Notes: generated from the sequence alone by a model not told the origin. Numbered from the stretch's first letter, positions 55,915-64,000 are shown. The stretch: DNA of 64,000 bases from Bacteroidota bacterium (GCA_016702705.1 JADJDM010000014.1:62001-126000), one strand, 5' to 3'. Numbers and translations: made by a program.

Positions 55915-57522
55915 CTACCTATTCCTAGGTAATGCTTTCATTTTTAAAAACTGCTGTTTCATAAATACCATAAAGAAACCAATATGAAAAATGAATCCGA
56001 ATGCTATAGAGCCCCAAATCCAATTTTGAAATACTTGACGGTAATATTGGTATTCAGCTTCTCTAATTGCTTCTTGTAATTGATTTCTCTTAATTAAATC
56101 CATTGCAGCTGCACTCGTATCGCCAACAGCAGTTGCGTTATAAGCTTGGGTTTCGGCAACTGAAATTGCCTCTGTTACTGAAGTTTGTGCATAGTCATAA
56201 TCATAATACCTATGATGATGAAAAACATTTGTATTCTCATCTATGTAAAAACAAAATACATAAAAAACAAAAGGTGTACACACATACACAATTTGCATAC
56301 ATATATTTTTAAAAGCATTAAATTTTGTTGGGTTCACAAAAAATGTAATAGAGAATGCAACGGCAACCAAATAGATTAATAATACTGCTGTCATAAAATA
56401 AGTTTCCATATCATTTCCCCTACCCCAACTTAAGATCATAGTAAGGATAAATAACAAAATAGGAATTACAATAAAACTTACAACAGTTATTAAATATTGC
56501 TGCCAACGAACACTCTTAAATAACATAAAAATTAAAGTGAGAAAGAAAACTAAATAAAACATAAATAAGTTAAACTCCCAGTTAAATACAAACAAGCCAT
56601 CAAACTTAGCATCACTTACATTACGCAGTATGGTTTCCATGCGGTAGTTATCGTAATAATAAGTACCCTTCGAATAATAATTATTATCAGAGGGTAAGTT
56701 TTCGATTGGCTCCAAACATAAATCTTTATATCTTTTTAATACTTCACTAGGCGATTGCTCAGTAAAATCAACTTGGTAACGCTTCAATACCGAATAATAA
56801 TCTTGTATTGCTTGTAATGCTCTTGCATCATTCGACTTCAATTGCTTAAATACTTTTTCTTGATCAGTTGCTGTTAAAACTCCTGCTATGAGCATACTAT
56901 CCGTTACTAAGCGGTAAGGAGTATATTTATTCCAAGATATGTAACGATTAATATCATGCTTGTAGCTATAAGTTGGAGCTGCGGCAACGTAAGATGAATC
57001 AGTTTCAGCATAATGAGTAGTATCTTTCTTTTCATATTGGATTTGAAAATACTGATAGGTATTCGTTACAAAAAAGGGCTCAGCTAAATTTAAGGTATTT
57101 ATATCCGAAGCCATCTGCTCATCTGTTAGTTGATTTGCTATACGCTGACTATATATAATTGAAAAAGGATAAGCTGATGAGAATAGTAAGAAAATGCAAA
57201 GAAAATAAGTAAAGAAAACTTTGTATTCATCTATCCATTTCCTGTTTCCAAAATCGCTTTCTATGTTAAAGATGGCGTTTTTATAAAGCCACACACATAA
57301 AAGAATAATAGAAATAATAGTAAATAAGGTATAATAAATACCTGTGCTTACCATATCGCTTAAATTAATTGGAAGTACAAATGCAATGATTGCAGTAAGT
57401 ATCCACATAATTAGAGTATAATAAACAACGTAGTGAAGTTTGCTAATCCATAAAATAGGACTATTTAAAAGCAAACGGTCATCTAGACGTTTTAAAAATT
57501 TGGGAGCGAAGAACTTTAGCAT
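55915..57522 (-). CDS. ABC transporter-associated multi-pass membrane protein
   Basis: 535 residues. Hydrophobic segments near 30-55, 65-85, 110-130, then a large extracytoplasmic loop (~135-300, 'TPYRLVTDSMLIAGVLTATD', 'VLKRYQVDFTEQSPSEVLKR') and about five more segments (~305-530). It starts two bases after the ABC ATPase stops, so it is presumably the permease of that ATPase, of an ABC-2-like or unassigned type. I do not recognise a named family. Substrate unknown. Confidence 0.65.
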   Translation of the reverse strand: MLKFFAPKFLKRLDDRLLLNSPILWISKLHYVVYYTLIMWILTAIIAFVLPINLSDMVSTGIYYTLFTIISIILLCVWLYKNAIFNIESDFGNRKWIDEYKVFFTYFLCIFLLFSSAYPFSIIYSQRIANQLTDEQMASDINTLNLAEPFFVTNTYQYFQIQYEKKDTTHYAETDSSYVAAAPTYSYKHDINRYISWNKYTPYRLVTDSMLIAGVLTATDQEKVFKQLKSNDARALQAIQDYYSVLKRYQVDFTEQSPSEVLKRYKDLCLEPIENLPSDNNYYSKGTYYYDNYRMETILRNVSDAKFDGLFVFNWEFNLFMFYLVFFLTLIFMLFKSVRWQQYLITVVSFIVIPILLFILTMILSWGRGNDMETYFMTAVLLIYLVAVAFSITFFVNPTKFNAFKNICMQIVYVCTPFVFYVFCFYIDENTNVFHHHRYYDYDYAQTSVTEAISVAETQAYNATAVGDTSAAAMDLIKRNQLQEAIREAEYQYYRQVFQNWIWGSIAFGFIFHIGFFMVFMKQQFLKMKALPRNR

Positions 57523-57523
57523 A

Positions 57524-58720
57524 TTAAAAATCTTTTTTAAATAATTTACGTGTAGAAAAACTAATGTCTCTGAAATAATTCAAACTAATCTTATTCATCA
57601 AAATGGTTTGAAGGAACTCTTCGGCACTTAACTCTAATGGAACTGAAATAATATAAACCGTTCCACTATCTTCTATTTTCGATTGAGGAATTAAATTCAT
57701 TACATCAACTAATTGAGCTCTTTCAAAATTTCCAGAAATTTCAAAGGTGTTGCAAGTTCTTTCATCGCCAAATGCTTTTTGCGAACCGCTGTACAAGGTT
57801 TGACCTTGCTTAATAAACACAATATTATCAGCAACGCTTTCTATTTCATGCAAGGCTTGGGAACTTAAAATAACTGCTAAAGGATAACGTACCGATTTAA
57901 TAATGAATTTTAAATCTTGCAAAAACAATTGCTGTGCATTAATATCCAAATTTGCCAAAGGCTCGTCCAACACTAATAGTTTAGGACGCCACATTAGCAT
58001 TTTAGCTAATTCAAAACGTAATCGATAGCCACTTGATATTTCGCTCCACGCTAAATCTCTAAATTTTTCTAGACCTAAACGATGTAAAATATATTCAACT
58101 TGTTTGTTATTCTCAACATCCTTAATTCCGTGAATGGTGGCATAAAAACGAAGATTATCTATTAAAGTGCCATGCCATTTATCCATACGTTGCGGAATAA
58201 ATGCAATTTGATTTTTAATTCTGTACCAATCTCCACCTTTTAATCCAAGTATAGGATATTCTATTGTTCCTGTATCACTTAGCAATTGCCCCGCTATAAT
58301 ACGCAACAAGGTTGTTTTTCCATTTCCGTTCTCCCCTACTACGCCAGTAATTTGCCCCGTTTTTAATTGGATTGAAACAGGTTGCAAATAAAAAGGTGAG
58401 TTACCCGAATAGTATCGTTTACTTAAACCAACTGCATTATAAGCAATTTGTGTTTCGGAGCTATAACTATGAAGAATACTTTCCAATTCTGCCTTATGCT
58501 CATTTATGTAGGCAATAAATGTTTTGCATTTACTTTGCAAACCTTCATCACTTTGAAGATTATGTTGCGCCCTTATTTCATGAGCTAATAATTCTATATT
58601 GGGTGGAAGATCAAATTCCTTTGTGAGATCAAGTATTTTACGACTTGCTCGGCTAATGTCGTTTTGCTGAACAAGAAAGTTAAGTTCCTGCAGTGTATCC
58701 GAAATATTTATTGAATGCAT
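57524..58720 (-). CDS. ABC transporter ATP-binding protein with N-terminal extension
   Basis: 398 residues. About 110 N-terminal helical residues precede the nucleotide-binding domain: Walker A 'GVVGENGNGKTTLLRIIAGQ', Q-loop region 'IKNQIAFIPQRMDKWHG', signature 'SEISSGYRLRFELAKMLMWR' (SSGYR in place of LSGGQ), Walker B 'KLLVLDEPLANLDINAQQLF' and a C-terminal ~70-residue extension. The degenerate signature still fits the ABC-2 exporter ATPases of Bacteroidota. Pairs with the following membrane gene. Substrate unknown. Confidence 0.82.
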   Translation of the reverse strand: MHSINISDTLQELNFLVQQNDISRASRKILDLTKEFDLPPNIELLAHEIRAQHNLQSDEGLQSKCKTFIAYINEHKAELESILHSYSSETQIAYNAVGLSKRYYSGNSPFYLQPVSIQLKTGQITGVVGENGNGKTTLLRIIAGQLLSDTGTIEYPILGLKGGDWYRIKNQIAFIPQRMDKWHGTLIDNLRFYATIHGIKDVENNKQVEYILHRLGLEKFRDLAWSEISSGYRLRFELAKMLMWRPKLLVLDEPLANLDINAQQLFLQDLKFIIKSVRYPLAVILSSQALHEIESVADNIVFIKQGQTLYSGSQKAFGDERTCNTFEISGNFERAQLVDVMNLIPQSKIEDSGTVYIISVPLELSAEEFLQTILMNKISLNYFRDISFSTRKLFKKDF

Positions 58721-58812
58721 AGTTTACAATTCTTGATTAAATGTACGTATTAATGGCATCGATTATTGCCCGATTCATAATTTTTGAAATCTTTAACATT
58801 CAAAAAAAAACG

Positions 58813-58820
58813 TATATTTG
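58813..58820 (+). promoter_or_regulatory. Promoter -7 box of the B12 operon
   Basis: TATATTTG immediately before the riboswitch, so transcription would start at about 58826, at the 5' strand of the riboswitch P1 helix. Confidence 0.65.
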
Positions 58821-58824
58821 CCCT

Positions 58825-59006
58825 GCATTTGGTTTTTATTTCAACGTGTATTGAAACAGAATTAAAAGGGAATCATGTGAAAATCATGGACAGTTCCCGC
58901 TGCTGTAAGTCTTTAAAGAGCTTTACACAATCCATCACCACTGTCGCGCTATAGCGCGACGGGAAGGTTTGTAAAGTAAGACGAGTCAGAAGACCTGCCT
59001 AATGCA
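58825..59006 (+). promoter_or_regulatory. Cobalamin (adenosylcobalamin-class) riboswitch
   Basis: Conserved blocks in order: AAAGGGAATC near 58864, CAGTTCCCGCTGCTGTAA near 58890-58908 (the receptor core), a long variable arm with an 18-base perfect palindrome GTCGCGCTATAGCGCGAC (58944-58961), and the B12 box AGTCAGAAGACCTGCC (58984-58999). P1 closes with GCATT (58825-58829) and AATGC (59001-59005). About 40 bases separate P1 from the receptor gene start, suitable for control of translation initiation. It predicts repression of the whole operon when cobalamin is plentiful. Confidence 0.93.
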
Positions 59007-59045
59007 TTATAGATTCGTGACTTTCGGGAAGAAAAGTAAACGATA

Positions 59046-61012
59046 ATGCGCAAGGTGCTCATTATTCATTTATTAAAGTCATTAATCATACGATGCTTAA
59101 TACCTGTGAAAAAAAGTCACATAGTGTTTGTTCTTTTTCTATGCCTTTGGCTTGGAGAAACCGTTTATGCGCAAGACACAAATCTTGTTAGCTTAAACGA
59201 AGCCACTATCAGTGAAAACAGGTATTCTAATTATCAAATAGGATACAAACAAAGCAGACCTGATTCCCTTATTAAGAATTTATTTAATGGCTCCAACTTA
59301 TCCGATTTGTTTGCTTACTCTAATTCCTTCTTCGTAAAAAGCTATGGTACAAACGGAATTGCATCCACATCCATTAGAGGCGGCAATGCATCGCAAAGTG
59401 TAATTAACTGGAATGGTTTTAATATAAACAGTCCCATGCTTGGTCAATCCGACTTATCTATCTTACCTGGATTTTTATTTGATGATGTTTCTATTCTATA
59501 CGGCGGAGCATCTAGCTTAAATGGCTCGGGAGCAATGGGTGGAAGTGTAATGCTAAAAAATGAAAGTGCATTTAATAAAGGAATTAATATTAAAGTCTTT
59601 TCTGATTTTGCTTTTTATAATAGTTCACGAAATGGAATCGCATTTCAATTATCAAAAAAACGATTTACAACAAATACCAAACTTTACTTCAATAAAGGCA
59701 AGAACGATTTCCTTTATGGAGATAGTATTAATGGAGTTTACACTACGCAACACCAATCTCACAACAAATTACAACAATTAGGATTGATGCAAGAAAATCA
59801 ATTCTTACTAAACAAACGCAACAAATTAAGCTTTAACCTTTGGCTACAAAACAGCGACAAACAATTACCAGCTAATACAACTGAAAAAGTTTCGAGATCT
59901 AGTCAGGAAGACCAGTTTGCACGTACTACCCTTGCTTGGCAATATACACGAGAAAAATATACTTTATTTGTCCGCTCTGCATTGTTTATGGATGGCTTGA
60001 ATTATAACGATTCAGCCACTTCTGTGTATTCCCAAAATAAAAGCACAAGTATTATAAATGAAATTGAGAATAAAATAACAATAAACAATCAACAAGTAAT
60101 AGATTTCGGAATTAATCAAACTTACCAAAAAGGAAACTGCAGTGCTTACATAAAAAATATCAATCGATACGCAGCATTTGCATCCTGGCAATTTACTAAT
60201 AAAGCAAAATGGTTAAGCGCCAAAGCTGATGTAAGACAAGAACTAATTCCTGAAAAAGCTTTTCATCCATTTACTTGGAATACTGCATTGGAAATCAAGC
60301 CTCTCTCCTATTTAACTTTTTATGCTAATGCAGGCAAACTATTCCGCTTACCAACATTAAACGATTGGTACTGGACACCAGGCGGCAATCCTAATTTAAA
60401 ACCAGAAGATGGTTATACTTATGAAATTGGTTCTGCATTAAACAAACAACTAAATGCTACTCAAATTAAATTAAATGTTTCTTATTTCCAACGTAATGTA
60501 AAAAACTGGATTGTTTGGTTACCGGGGGCAAGCAATGTTTGGACACCTATGAACTTGTTATTTGTAAAAAGCAAAGGAATAGAAACTGAAGCAGCATTAC
60601 ACATCAATACAAAAAACTAAAAATGTGTTTGATGGTGAATACAAATTACATTACATCAAGCAACCAAACTGCTTTAAACGAAAACGATGAATCTGTTGGT
60701 AGGCAATTAATTTACACCCCAATGTATAGCGGTTCGGGAACTGCAATCATTACTTACAGCAATATCTCTTTTGTTTACAATGCAAGCTATACAGGTTATC
60801 GTTACACTAGTACCGATAATTATGAGTATTTAAATCCATACTATTTACACAACATTTCTATCGCTTATAAACTAAAAGCTAAAAAAACAGATTTCGTTTT
60901 ATATGCTAAGTGCAATAATGTGTTAAACACCCATTACCAGGCGGTACGCAACAATGTAATGCCATTACGCAATTTTAATATAGGAATACAATTTAATTTT
61001 AATAAACCATAA
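59046..61012 (+). CDS. btuB: TonB-dependent outer-membrane cobalamin receptor (BtuB-like; one frameshift)
   Basis: About 650 residues. Signal sequence, then a plug domain (~55-175) with 'NEATISENRYSNYQIGYKQS', 'NSFFVKSYGTNGIASTSIRG', 'NINSPMLGQSDLSILPGFLF', 'GGASSLNGSGAMGGSVMLKN', and a barrel with paired beta strands. The frame stops at 60620; one missing A in ACAAAAAAC joins the second frame 'KKLKMCLMVNTNYITSSNQT' ... 'HYQAVRNNVMPLRNFNIGIQ' ending at 61012 in FNFNKP, a typical terminal beta strand. Starts are ATG 59046 or GTG 59107 ('KKSHIVFVLFLCLWLG', better signal peptide). The riboswitch directly upstream supports cobalamin as substrate. Confidence 0.88.
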
Positions 61013-61020
61013 ATAACAAA

Positions 61021-62019
61021 ATGAAAAAAACAATTACCCTTATTGCTTCAATTGTATTAATGATGAGCGTTTCAAAAGCCCAATACCTAGCTGATTTTGA
61101 AGATTTAACTTTAGTAACTGATAGTTTTTATTTAGATAGCGCAAGCACTCCATTTGAAAGTGGACAAATCATTTTTAACCACGATTGGACTTATAGCCCA
61201 TGGGGCGATTATTGGAGTAATGGATTCTCTTACTCAAATATGACAGATAGTGTTACTTCTGGATTTGGCAATCAGTATAGCGCAAAAGCAGCAAAAGGTC
61301 ATAATGGATCGGCAAACTATATTGTTGGACAAAGCGCTAGTATTGTAAAATTTTATATAGTTGGATGGGACTTTTATAGCCAAGGTGTTTATGTAACAAA
61401 CGCAACTTATACATACAACAGTATGCGCGATGGGGATATGTTTGGTAAAAAATTTGGCGGTCCAAGTGGTAACGATCCTGATTGGTTTAAACTAAACATC
61501 AGAAGATATTACAATGGAATATTACAAAACGACAGCATCGAATTTTATTTAGCTGATTTTAGATTTAGTGATAACTCTCAAGATTATATAGTAAAAACTT
61601 GGGAATATGTTGACTTAAGCACATTTACAGGCTTCGCAGATAGTCTTCAATTTTCAGTTTCTTCTTCAGATGTTGGAGCCTTTGGAATGAACACTCCTGC
61701 TTACTTTTGCCTAGATGATCTAGTAATTAGTCCAATAATTATAGGACTAAATGAAAACAAAACAAGCTTAAGTAATGTGAACCTATCCCCTACTATCGTT
61801 GATAATACTGCTACTTTAAGTATAACATCAAAAGCTACAGAAGAAGCAACAATAAGCGTTCTTAACTATTTGGGGCAAATTGTAAAAACTGAAAGCGTTC
61901 AACTAAAAGCAGGTAAAAATAGCTTTAGTAATAATTACGCTGAGCTTACATCAGGTATTTATTTTATCTCGGTAAATACTGCTAATTCGGTAAACACGCT
62001 TAAATTCGTAAAAAACTAA
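61021..62019 (+). CDS. DUF4465 protein with T9SS sorting tail (probable cobamide-binding surface protein)
   Basis: 332 residues. Signal peptide 'MKKTITLIASIVLMMSVSKA'; DUF4465 domain (~21-240) with 'WTYSPWGDYWSNGFSYSNMT', 'GVYVTNATYTYNSMRDGDMF', 'KKFGGPSGNDPDWFKLNI', 'SIEFYLADFRFSDNSQDYIV' and 'SSSDVGAFGMNTPAYFCLDD'; then a type A sorting domain (~255-332, 'LNYLGQIVKTESVQLKAGKN', 'GIYFISVNTANSVNTLKF'). DUF4465 genes are frequent beside btuB in Bacteroidota, and I recall that the Bacteroides BtuH cobamide-binding lipoproteins are of this type. Here surface attachment would be by T9SS instead of a lipid anchor. Nine bases after btuB. Confidence 0.82.
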   Translation: MKKTITLIASIVLMMSVSKAQYLADFEDLTLVTDSFYLDSASTPFESGQIIFNHDWTYSPWGDYWSNGFSYSNMTDSVTSGFGNQYSAKAAKGHNGSANYIVGQSASIVKFYIVGWDFYSQGVYVTNATYTYNSMRDGDMFGKKFGGPSGNDPDWFKLNIRRYYNGILQNDSIEFYLADFRFSDNSQDYIVKTWEYVDLSTFTGFADSLQFSVSSSDVGAFGMNTPAYFCLDDLVISPIIIGLNENKTSLSNVNLSPTIVDNTATLSITSKATEEATISVLNYLGQIVKTESVQLKAGKNSFSNNYAELTSGIYFISVNTANSVNTLKFVKN

Positions 62020-62021
62020 TT

Positions 62022-62315
62022 ATGACAAAAACTATCAACTTAGGAATACAAGTTATTCCATTACGATATACTGGGGATAAATATGCCATTATTGATAAGG
62101 CCATACACCTTATTCAACAATCGGGATACACGCATATTGTTACTCCTTTCGAAACTGTAATTGAAGGTCCAGAAGATGAATTGTATGAGCTGATTAAAAA
62201 AATTAGAAATGCTTGTTACGATAATGGTTGCTTAGAGTTAATCATTAATATGCGCACGCACTCGGCAACCGATAAGGATATTTTAATGATTGATAAAACA
62301 GGGAAGTTTGAATAA
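62022..62315 (+). CDS. Thiamine-binding-fold protein (MTH1187/YkoF family)
   Basis: 97 residues without a signal peptide: 'INLGIQVIPLRYTGDKYAII', 'AIHLIQQSGYTHIVTPFETV', 'EGPEDELYELIKKIRNACYD', 'GCLELIINMRTHSATDKDI'. This is the ferredoxin-like PF01910 family, some members of which bind thiamine or related pyrimidines. It starts two bases after the DUF4465 gene and overlaps the next start, so it is part of the cobalamin-controlled transcript. A link between B12 and a thiamine-fold protein is unexpected; its ligand here is unknown. Confidence 0.82.
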   Translation: MTKTINLGIQVIPLRYTGDKYAIIDKAIHLIQQSGYTHIVTPFETVIEGPEDELYELIKKIRNACYDNGCLELIINMRTHSATDKDILMIDKTGKFE

Positions 62316-63348
62316 AACAATCTATATACTTTCACTAATAACAGCACTTTTTGCTGCTTGTAAAAAAGATGTGCCTCCTGTGAAACAAACATTTACTGGC
62401 ACAATTACAAGTGGAAGCAGGGTGTTTGTTAGCAACGAAGGTAATTACCAGTTTGGGAATGCCAGTGTATGTTTATATGATGCAAGCTCAGGCAACTCCA
62501 TTGAAGATATTTACAAACCTAATAACAACAACCAATCTATTGGAGATGTTTGTCAATCGCTTTATTTGATGAACAACAGCATTTATGCTGTTGTAAATAA
62601 TTCGAGTAAGGTAGTTTGTATAGATAAAAACACTTTTGTGAAAACAGGAACCATAACAGGATTAACTTCTCCACGTTATTTTTTACCTGTAAGTAATAAC
62701 AAAGCTTATGTAAGCGATTTGTATGCAAATGCGATTAGTATTGTTAATTTAAGCAGCAATACCAAAACAGGCAGCATCCCTTGCAATGGCTGGACAGAAG
62801 AAATGGTTTTATCCTACGGAAAAGTATTTGTTACCAATATTCGTAAAGAGTATGTGTATGTAATAAATAGCAGCAGCGACCAAATAATCGACAGCATACA
62901 AGTTGCCTATGGCTCATCCTCTATTGTAAAAGATAAGGACGAAAAAATTTGGGTAGCCTGCAGTGGCGACTCCTTAAAAAACTCCTTGCCCCGCTTGGTT
63001 TGCATTAACCCAATTACCTTACAAGTGGAGAAGAGTTTAATTTTTACTCATTACTCTGATTCTCCCTCTCAACTAATAATGAATGGAAGTGGCGACCAGT
63101 TGTATTATTTAAACAGCAATGTGTACAGCCTATCTATAAATGCAACAAACTTAACTTCTACTCCACTTATTAGCAAAGGCAACAAACTATTTTACGCCTT
63201 AGGCATACACCCAACAAGCGAAGATGTTTACGTATCTGATGCAATAGACTATGTGCAAAAAGGAAAAGTAATGATATACAGCAAGCAAGGTATTTACCAA
63301 AGTGTTTTTACTGCAGGGACGATTCCGGGGAATATTATGTTTGAGTAA
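62308..63348 (+). CDS. btuG: YncE/BtuG-like beta-propeller lipoprotein
   Basis: About 346 residues. I prefer the TTG at 62308 ('NKTIYILSLITALFAACKKD'), which gives a compact lipoprotein signal with Cys in FAAC; an earlier TTG at 62290 is also in frame. The mature protein has repeated beta-propeller blades ('SIYAVVNNSSKVVCIDKNTF', 'KAYVSDLYANAISIVNLSSN', 'KVFVTNIRKEYVYVINSSSD', 'KIWVACSGDSLKNSLPRLVC', 'DVYVSDAIDYVQKGKVMIYS'). In Bacteroides the BtuG surface propellers bind cobalamin very tightly and pass it to BtuB. Position as last gene of the riboswitch operon supports this role; the symbol is by analogy. Confidence 0.8.
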   Translation: MNKTIYILSLITALFAACKKDVPPVKQTFTGTITSGSRVFVSNEGNYQFGNASVCLYDASSGNSIEDIYKPNNNNQSIGDVCQSLYLMNNSIYAVVNNSSKVVCIDKNTFVKTGTITGLTSPRYFLPVSNNKAYVSDLYANAISIVNLSSNTKTGSIPCNGWTEEMVLSYGKVFVTNIRKEYVYVINSSSDQIIDSIQVAYGSSSIVKDKDEKIWVACSGDSLKNSLPRLVCINPITLQVEKSLIFTHYSDSPSQLIMNGSGDQLYYLNSNVYSLSINATNLTSTPLISKGNKLFYALGIHPTSEDVYVSDAIDYVQKGKVMIYSKQGIYQSVFTAGTIPGNIMFE

Positions 63349-63452
63349 TGCATATTAAATCTTAGCTATTCGATTAGAATTAAGGCTAAACTACCAATTA
63401 AATTTTACGTAATTAAATCCAGTAATTCCGTGGTTGTTAAGTAATGAATTTC

Positions 63453-63481
63453 AAAAACCCTTCATTTTATGAAGAGTTTTT
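63453..63481 (+). terminator. Hairpin after the B12 operon
   Basis: AAAAAC-CTTCAT (63453-63465) pairs with ATGAAG-GTTTTT (63469-63481) with a TTT loop and one mismatch, followed by more T. Probable first terminator of the operon. Confidence 0.6.
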
Positions 63482-63505
63482 GTTTTTCAATACCGAAAGG
63501 ATTAA

Positions 63506-63538
63506 AAAAAAGCTCGTTCCGACTGGAACGAGCTTTTT
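63506..63538. terminator. Strong bidirectional terminator
   Basis: AAAAAGCTCGTTCC (63507-63520) and GGAACGAGCTTTTT (63525-63538), a perfect stem with a GACT loop, between two convergent genes. Confidence 0.9.
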
Positions 63539-63555
63539 AATATAAATAAATGCAA

Positions 63556-64000
63556 TTAGTTCTTTGGCTCAAAAGTCCAAGTTTCACCAGTTGCTGCTTT
63601 AAGCTTTAATTCTTTTTCGTTAACCGAAGTTACAGTATAAGACTCTTCTTTTCCTTCAATAGTAATTTTTAAATCTTTATTGTCAGGAGTTAAAGTGTAT
63701 TTGCCCTTTTGAGTTCCGAATAAAATAGAAACATCAACAGAACCATCATCTTTAAATTTATAAGTTGAACCTTTTAGAAAACTATTAGCCATTGCTTCGC
63801 CTAAACCACCCATTGTGTTTGCCATTGTTTCCATTCCTTTTGTCATCGCCTTCATCGCAGTATCAACACCTGTTACACCAAGTGAATCAACATTAGTATT
63901 CATTTCAGAAGAAATATCCAATTGAGCAATATCAATGTTTGTTAATTTCCATTTACCAATTAATGGATTGTTCATTTTTTCTCCACCACAAGAAGTAATT
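63556..64000 (-). CDS. Lipocalin-like lipoprotein (partial, N-terminus outside window)
   Basis: The frame is open from the window edge to the stop at 63556. Visible sequence starts 'ITSCGGEKMNNPLIGKWKLT', where TSC followed by GG is a lipobox, so the internal Met is not the start. Then 'NTNVDSLGVTGVDTAMKAMT', 'GSTYKFKDDGSVDVSILFGT', 'GKYTLTPDNKDLKITIEGKE' and 'LKLKAATGETWTFEP', a small beta-barrel of the lipocalin-like/DUF type common in Bacteroidota. Function unknown. Confidence 0.7.
   Translation of the reverse strand, partial: ITSCGGEKMNNPLIGKWKLTNIDIAQLDISSEMNTNVDSLGVTGVDTAMKAMTKGMETMANTMGGLGEAMANSFLKGSTYKFKDDGSVDVSILFGTQKGKYTLTPDNKDLKITIEGKEESYTVTSVNEKELKLKAATGETWTFEPKN

Overview
The window comes from a low-GC (about one third G+C by eye) member of the Bacteroidota. 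The evidence is: type IX secretion C-terminal sorting tails on two secreted proteins, several TAnnTTTG promoter boxes with a TTTG -33 element in one case, the rpsU-xerC-hpf gene order, a Bacteroidota-type SecA with a C-terminal zinc motif, RHS cores of the FNG(K/E)E / GRFLSVDP type, and TPR-SpoIIE phosphatases. I cannot place it below class level.

Layout. 1-18.8 kb (minus strand): a tightly packed surface-polysaccharide operon with an ABC exporter (wzm, wzt with a C-terminal glycan-binding domain), an O-antigen ligase/polymerase-like protein, about ten glycosyltransferases (GT2, GT4, GT11 fucosyltransferase, exostosin/GT47-like, RgpF-like), a dTDP-3-amino-3,6-dideoxyhexose pair (FdtA/FdtB type) and four or five methyltransferases. 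18.9-20.7 kb: gmhA-like sugar-phosphate isomerase and a lysine-type saccharopine/alanine dehydrogenase. 20.8-24.6 kb: a secreted WD40-caspase protein and an RDD membrane protein. 24.6-26.2 kb: hpf, xerC, rpsU. 26.3-28.2 kb (plus): three small envelope proteins. 28.4-33.9 kb (minus): secA and a T9SS-secreted protein. 34-41.8 kb: an accessory island with two convergent RHS-core/toxin-tail cassettes bounded by a perfect 67-bp inverted repeat, candidate immunity genes, a tyrosine integrase, a GNAT-like pair, a ParE-type toxin-antitoxin, a SET-domain protein and a truncated P460-like lipoprotein. 41.9-44 kb: PaaZ-type bifunctional enzyme. 44.1-54.5 kb: five tandem TPR-TM-SpoIIE phosphatases. 54.5-55.9 kb: a transglutaminase-like protein and the RNase P RNA. 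55.9-58.7 kb (minus): an ABC ATPase and its membrane partner. 58.8-63.4 kb (plus): a cobalamin riboswitch driving a B12 uptake operon (BtuB-like receptor, DUF4465 protein, thiamine-binding-fold protein, YncE/BtuG-like lipoprotein). The last gene is a lipoprotein cut by the window edge.

Data quality. At least 20 genes, including the essential secA, are broken by single-base frameshifts, mostly in A/T homopolymers, and reading across them restores well-conserved protein sequence. Two further genes carry in-frame stops where family sequence continues. I read most of these as sequencing or assembly errors rather than gene decay, and I give merged gene spans with the position of each break.

How the genes work together. 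The polysaccharide operon probably builds a methylated, fucose- and amino-dideoxyhexose-containing O-antigen-like glycan exported by Wzm/Wzt. The B12 operon is a self-contained outer-membrane cobamide capture system under riboswitch control. The RHS island looks like a store of interchangeable toxin tips, each followed by its own immunity candidate, next to a recombinase.
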